DNA from: an uncultured Bacteroidales bacterium
GTDB lineage: Bacteria > Bacteroidota > Bacteroidia > Bacteroidales > FEN-979
Length of the DNA: 64,000 nt
Direction: 5' to 3'
NCBI GenBank assembly: GCA_903945175.1
Contig: CAJAUM010000089.1
Span: forward strand, 1 to 64,000
Position numbers and translations under genes: made by a program. The notes beneath the pieces are model-generated. The model was not told the DNA's origin. It did not search any database and worked only from the letters and a program-made list of their open reading frames with translations. This document shows positions 60,803 to 64,000 of this stretch, piece after piece; within the stretch, counting starts at the first letter, position 1, and the number at the start of each line of letters is the position of its first letter.

Positions 60803-61555
60803 ATGTCTGACCGACCGATTATTGAAATCAGGGAGTTAACAAAATTCTACAAGGGGAATGACGAGCCGGCCTTAAATACGATTTCCCTGGAGATATTCCC
60901 AGGCGAGATATTTGGACTGCTGGGCCCCAACGGAGCTGGAAAAACCACGACCATCTCCATTCTTTGCGGACTATTCCCCCCTACCCGGGGAGAGGTGTAT
61001 ATTGACGGAATGGAAATCAGGTCGAATCTTGATAAAATCAAACACATCATTGGTGTTGTACCCCAGGATCTCGCCCTCTACCCTACTTTGACTGCCCTGG
61101 AGAATCTCACTTTTTTTGGTAATATGTATGGATTGAGAGGCCAGGATTTGCGCACCCGCATCTTTGAATACCTGAAGGTATTCGGGCTTGAAAAGGCATC
61201 GCGCAAAAGAATTTCCAGCTATTCAGGCGGTATGAAGCGCAGGGTGAACCTGATCGCTGGCTTGCTTCACCGCCCCAAGGTGCTTTTTCTGGATGAACCA
61301 ACCGTCGGTATCGATGTTCAATCGCGCATGGTCATTCTTGATTATCTTAAGGAAATCAATAAAATCGGAACGACCATCATCTATACGTCACATTACATGG
61401 AAGAGGCGGAAAACCTGTGTTCCAGGGTGGCCATTGTCGATCATGGCAGGATCATCTCCATCGGAAATCCCAGGGAATTATTAAAAGATCATCCGGAATT
61501 CAAAAATTTGGAAAATATCTTCTTACATCTCACCGGAAAAGAGATGAGAGACTAA
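60803..61555 (+). CDS. ABC transporter ATP-binding protein (ABC-2 type)
   Basis: A 250-residue ATPase with Walker A G-P-N-G-A-G-K-T-T near 39-47, Q-loop V-V-P-Q-D-L, signature Y-S-G-G-M-K-R-R-V near 134-142, Walker B V-L-F-L-D-E-P-T-V near 153-161, and H-loop T-S-H-Y-M-E-E near 189-195. It pairs with the permease gene nine bases downstream. The cluster context suggests export of the pathway's lipid product or precursor, a role common to flexirubin and aryl-polyene clusters. Confidence 0.95.
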   Translation: MSDRPIIEIRELTKFYKGNDEPALNTISLEIFPGEIFGLLGPNGAGKTTTISILCGLFPPTRGEVYIDGMEIRSNLDKIKHIIGVVPQDLALYPTLTALENLTFFGNMYGLRGQDLRTRIFEYLKVFGLEKASRKRISSYSGGMKRRVNLIAGLLHRPKVLFLDEPTVGIDVQSRMVILDYLKEINKIGTTIIYTSHYMEEAENLCSRVAIVDHGRIISIGNPRELLKDHPEFKNLENIFLHLTGKEMRD

Positions 61556-61564
61556 ACAGACCGT

Positions 61565-62866
61565 ATGTTTAAATTCATATCTACCATCAGGAAGGAAACG
61601 CTGATCCTGCTTCGTGATAAAGCTGGATTAATCATTGTTTTCCTGATGCCCATGGTGTTGATTATCATTATGTCTTTGCTACAGGAGGTAGGTTATAGTT
61701 CAATCAACCGCGAGACGCAGATTGATATTCTTTTTTTGGATCAGGATAAAGACAGCCTTGGCCTTAAAATCAGGGAAGGACTTAACAGCTCCCATTATTT
61801 TCACCTGCTCGATTCGGTTCATCAGGAACCTGCAACGGATTCGAATATCAGGGAAGCCGTTAAAAGGGGTGAATATGTTATCGGGATCGTCATACCAAAG
61901 GGTGTTACTAAAAAAATAAGGTCGAATGTGCGGATTATGGTTGCAAAAACCCTGGAAGGCTTTGGCTTGTATAATGCCAACCTCTTTGGGGATATTCCAT
62001 TGGCTAAAGCAGACACGATTACCATCTATTTTGACCCGACTGTTAAGCAGACCTTTAAAAATACCATTATCAGCTCCCTGAAACAGTATAATTACAAAAT
62101 TGAATCAGAAATGATTTTTTCCACCTTTAACCATGAGATGGCTAAAGCATTTCCGACTTACCAGCCCCCGGATCTGATGTTTAAGGATGCTGTTGAATTC
62201 CATGAGGTTTTTCCTTCCTACCATGCAATTGACAAGATACCCACCACAGCACAACACAATGTGCCGTCATGGGCCGTTTTTGCAATGTTCTTCATCATTA
62301 TCCCCTTGACTTCAAGTATGATTGTTGAAAGGGAGGAAGGAAGCATGTTCCGTATCATGGCCATGCCAGTCAACTACCTGATGCTGCTTATCGGAAAGGT
62401 GTTTGTTTATATGGTCGTCTGTTTTGTCCAGACTGTCTTTATGATCCTTGCCGGAATATTTATCCTTCCGTTATTCAATTCCGCTCCTTTGGTTATGGGA
62501 AATCACATATTTCCGCTTGTGGTGATGACCATCATGAGTGCCCTTGCAGCATTGGGATATGGTGTGATGGTTGGAACAATGGCCACCACGCATCAGCAGG
62601 CAGCTGCATTTGGGGCAGTTTCCATCATCATCATGGCCGCCCTGGGCGGACTCTGGGTGCCCATGTACCTCATGGCCCCGGTTATGCAGCACGTGGCAAC
62701 CTTCAGCCCTTTGAACTGGGCATTAAGCGGTTATTATGATATTTTTATCCGGGGAGGCGGATTGAAAGAGATCCTTCCTGAATTATTGAAATTGTTGATT
62801 TTTTTCCTCTCTTCCATTGTAATAACCGGGATATATATGAAAGTTAAAAATCCCATGTCTAAATAA
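61565..62866 (+). CDS. ABC-2 type permease
   Basis: A 433-residue permease. The first TM helix (about 20-42) is followed by a large extracytoplasmic region (about 45-235), then five further helices from about 235 to 425. The F-I-I-I-P-L-T-S-S-M and S-I-I-I-M-A-A-L-G-G-L-W-V-P segments are typical of ABC2_membrane_3 proteins. Two such subunits and two ATPases form the exporter. The thioesterase gene begins three bases after the stop. Confidence 0.93.
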   Translation: MFKFISTIRKETLILLRDKAGLIIVFLMPMVLIIIMSLLQEVGYSSINRETQIDILFLDQDKDSLGLKIREGLNSSHYFHLLDSVHQEPATDSNIREAVKRGEYVIGIVIPKGVTKKIRSNVRIMVAKTLEGFGLYNANLFGDIPLAKADTITIYFDPTVKQTFKNTIISSLKQYNYKIESEMIFSTFNHEMAKAFPTYQPPDLMFKDAVEFHEVFPSYHAIDKIPTTAQHNVPSWAVFAMFFIIIPLTSSMIVEREEGSMFRIMAMPVNYLMLLIGKVFVYMVVCFVQTVFMILAGIFILPLFNSAPLVMGNHIFPLVVMTIMSALAALGYGVMVGTMATTHQQAAAFGAVSIIIMAALGGLWVPMYLMAPVMQHVATFSPLNWALSGYYDIFIRGGGLKEILPELLKLLIFFLSSIVITGIYMKVKNPMSK

Positions 62867-62869
62867 TTT

Positions 62870-63283
62870 ATGCAACTCATCGACTCCAGAGAGATCATTG
62901 TGAGGTTCTCAGAAGTTGATTCCATGCGCATCGTATGGCATGGAAACTATCTGAAATACTTTGAAGATGGCCGTGAATCATTCGGATTGAAATACAGCCT
63001 TGGATACCTTGATGTCTATAAACACCATGTGATGATCCCGCTTGTCAAAATCAACTGTGACTACAAACGTCCACTTGAATATGGAGATACAGCCATCGTT
63101 GAAACCCGTTTTATTCCGACGGATGCCGCGAAGATTGTGTTTGAATACACCATCTACAAGAACAATGATCAGGATGTAGCCGCAACGGGTTCTTCCACCC
63201 AGGTTTTTCTTACTCCCGAGGGTGAATTGCTGCTGAACTCCCCTGAATTTTTCACCGGTTGGAAAAAGAGATGGGGCGTTTAA
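62870..63283 (+). CDS. Acyl-ACP/CoA thioesterase (YbgC/4HBT type)
   Basis: A 137-residue hotdog thioesterase. The catalytic loop reads S-E-V-D-S-M-R-I-V-W-H-G-N-Y-L-K-Y-F-E-D-G-R, close to the 4-hydroxybenzoyl-CoA thioesterase motif D-x-x-x-x-x-x-H-x-x-Y. It would hydrolyse the acyl-ACP or acyl-CoA thioester of the cluster's product or trim wrongly loaded chains. Thioesterases of this kind are standard in aryl-polyene clusters. It starts three bases after the permease stop. Confidence 0.88.
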   Translation: MQLIDSREIIVRFSEVDSMRIVWHGNYLKYFEDGRESFGLKYSLGYLDVYKHHVMIPLVKINCDYKRPLEYGDTAIVETRFIPTDAAKIVFEYTIYKNNDQDVAATGSSTQVFLTPEGELLLNSPEFFTGWKKRWGV

Positions 63284-63294
63284 CCGTGAACAAA

Positions 63295-64000
63295 ATGAAA
63301 CCAGTTTATATTTTTAATGACAGCATCATCTCTTCACTTGGATTTACCACAGCCGAAAATGTTGCTGCCATTAAAAACGATACCATCGGGATCCGCATGG
63401 TGAATGATCCTGCGCTTTACCCTAAACCGGTTCTGCTTTCACTTGTTGATACCGATAAACTCAATGTGAGATTTGCGGAAGTTTTGAAGGAATACAAAAA
63501 AAGCGTTCCGGCTGAATCATTTACCCGCCTCGAAAAAATGTTCATCGTTTCAATCTCAGATGCCTTGAAAGAACAGGCAAATGTCCTGCGAAGTCGCCAA
63601 ACGCTGCTGGTAATCTCAACGACAAAAGGAAACATCGATCTTCTTGAGAATCGCCACAAGGCTGCCTTCAGCCACAAACGGGTTTATCTTTGGGAACTGG
63701 GGCGGGTCATTCAACAGTTTTTTGGTTTCCTGAATCCTCCGTTGATTATCTCCAATGCCTGTATTTCAGGTGTTGTAGCCATGATGACGGCAACCCGTTG
63801 TCTGCAGTCGGGAGCCTATGACCATGCCATTGTTACAGGAGGCGATATGGCCTCTGAATTCGTCATCTCCGGTTTTGCCTCATTCCAGGCTCTGAGCCCT
63901 GATGCGTGCAAACCCTTCGATATGAACCGGTCCGGATTATCGCTGGGCGAAGGATGTGGGACCGTGGTTCTTTCAACCGAACAGCCGCTATCTTCTGAAG
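63295..64000 (+). CDS. Second beta-ketoacyl synthase, 3' end outside window
   Basis: An open frame from an ATG at 63295 (an in-frame GTG at 63286 is less likely) through the window end, 235 codons so far. The thiolase fold is recognisable by S-N-A-C-I-S-G-V-V-A-M at about 157-167, with the active-site Cys near 160, and by the D-M-N-R-S-G-L-S-L-G-E-G-C-G-T segment near 210-224. The N-terminal third is shorter and diverged from FabF. The two His cannot be judged. Similar diverged ketosynthases occur as partners of the main ketosynthase in aryl-polyene and flexirubin clusters. The gene follows the thioesterase by 11 bases. Confidence 0.85.
   Translation, partial: MKPVYIFNDSIISSLGFTTAENVAAIKNDTIGIRMVNDPALYPKPVLLSLVDTDKLNVRFAEVLKEYKKSVPAESFTRLEKMFIVSISDALKEQANVLRSRQTLLVISTTKGNIDLLENRHKAAFSHKRVYLWELGRVIQQFFGFLNPPLIISNACISGVVAMMTATRCLQSGAYDHAIVTGGDMASEFVISGFASFQALSPDACKPFDMNRSGLSLGEGCGTVVLSTEQPLSSE

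Overview
The window looks like a chromosomal segment of an anaerobic or facultative member of the Bacteroidota, probably Bacteroidales-like. The evidence is a type IX secretion C-terminal sorting domain, secreted GH92/GH2/GH31 glycosidases, many short lipoproteins, a tyrosine ammonia-lyase of the Flavobacterium type, few Shine-Dalgarno sequences, and repeated TAnnTTTG elements that match the Bacteroidota primary sigma factor -7 consensus. A glycyl-radical enzyme with a radical-SAM activase argues for anoxic growth. No phage, insertion sequence or CRISPR array was seen.

Layout. Positions 1-10.3 kb: a truncated sodium:solute symporter, a metallophosphoesterase and M23 peptidase pair, an EXPERA-type membrane protein, a short-chain dehydrogenase, galactose mutarotase, polyphosphate kinase 2, galactokinase and a GH2 beta-mannosidase. 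Positions 10.4-25.8 kb: a GH92 alpha-mannosidase, a DMT transporter, an M64 metallopeptidase, a glycyl-radical activase, an outer-membrane barrel, an AI-2E-type permease, a probable trans-4-hydroxy-L-proline dehydratase (HypD), a GH31 glucosidase and a transglutaminase-like lipoprotein. This part suggests breakdown of glycoprotein glycans and of hydroxyproline-containing protein. Positions 25.8-34.3 kb: a cobalamin/radical-SAM protein, then a TetR-controlled efflux operon whose RND pump is fused to its TolC-like outer-membrane factor. Positions 34.5-46.7 kb: four sensor histidine kinases, only one carrying a receiver domain, interspersed with a secreted protein, a methyltransferase and a lipase. 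Positions 46.8-51.3 kb: a cytochrome b, a T9SS cargo protein, a Fic protein and tRNA-Arg(ACG).

Positions 51.4 kb to the right edge hold the most interesting region: about 12.6 kb of tightly packed + strand genes. They encode a tyrosine ammonia-lyase, ketoreductase, ketosynthase, acyl carrier protein, LpxL-like acyltransferase, B12-type radical SAM enzyme, hotdog dehydratase-like protein, two tandem copies of a two-gene module (a small protein with an Xre-like C-terminus plus a BtrH-like cysteine acyltransferase), an ABC exporter, a thioesterase and a second ketosynthase cut by the window edge. Together they read as a p-coumarate-primed fatty-acid/polyketide pathway related to flexirubin or aryl-polyene synthesis, but with a radical SAM step and duplicated BtrH modules that are not standard parts of those pathways as I know them. 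The product is unknown.

A second layer of structure is a set of short tandem repeats, with 7-bp units around CGT(A/C)A and 8-bp units around CCCCAAAT. They sit at gene boundaries and have also been taken up in frame inside the activase and hypD genes. In the biosynthetic cluster one such repeat supplies the start codon of the ketosynthase.
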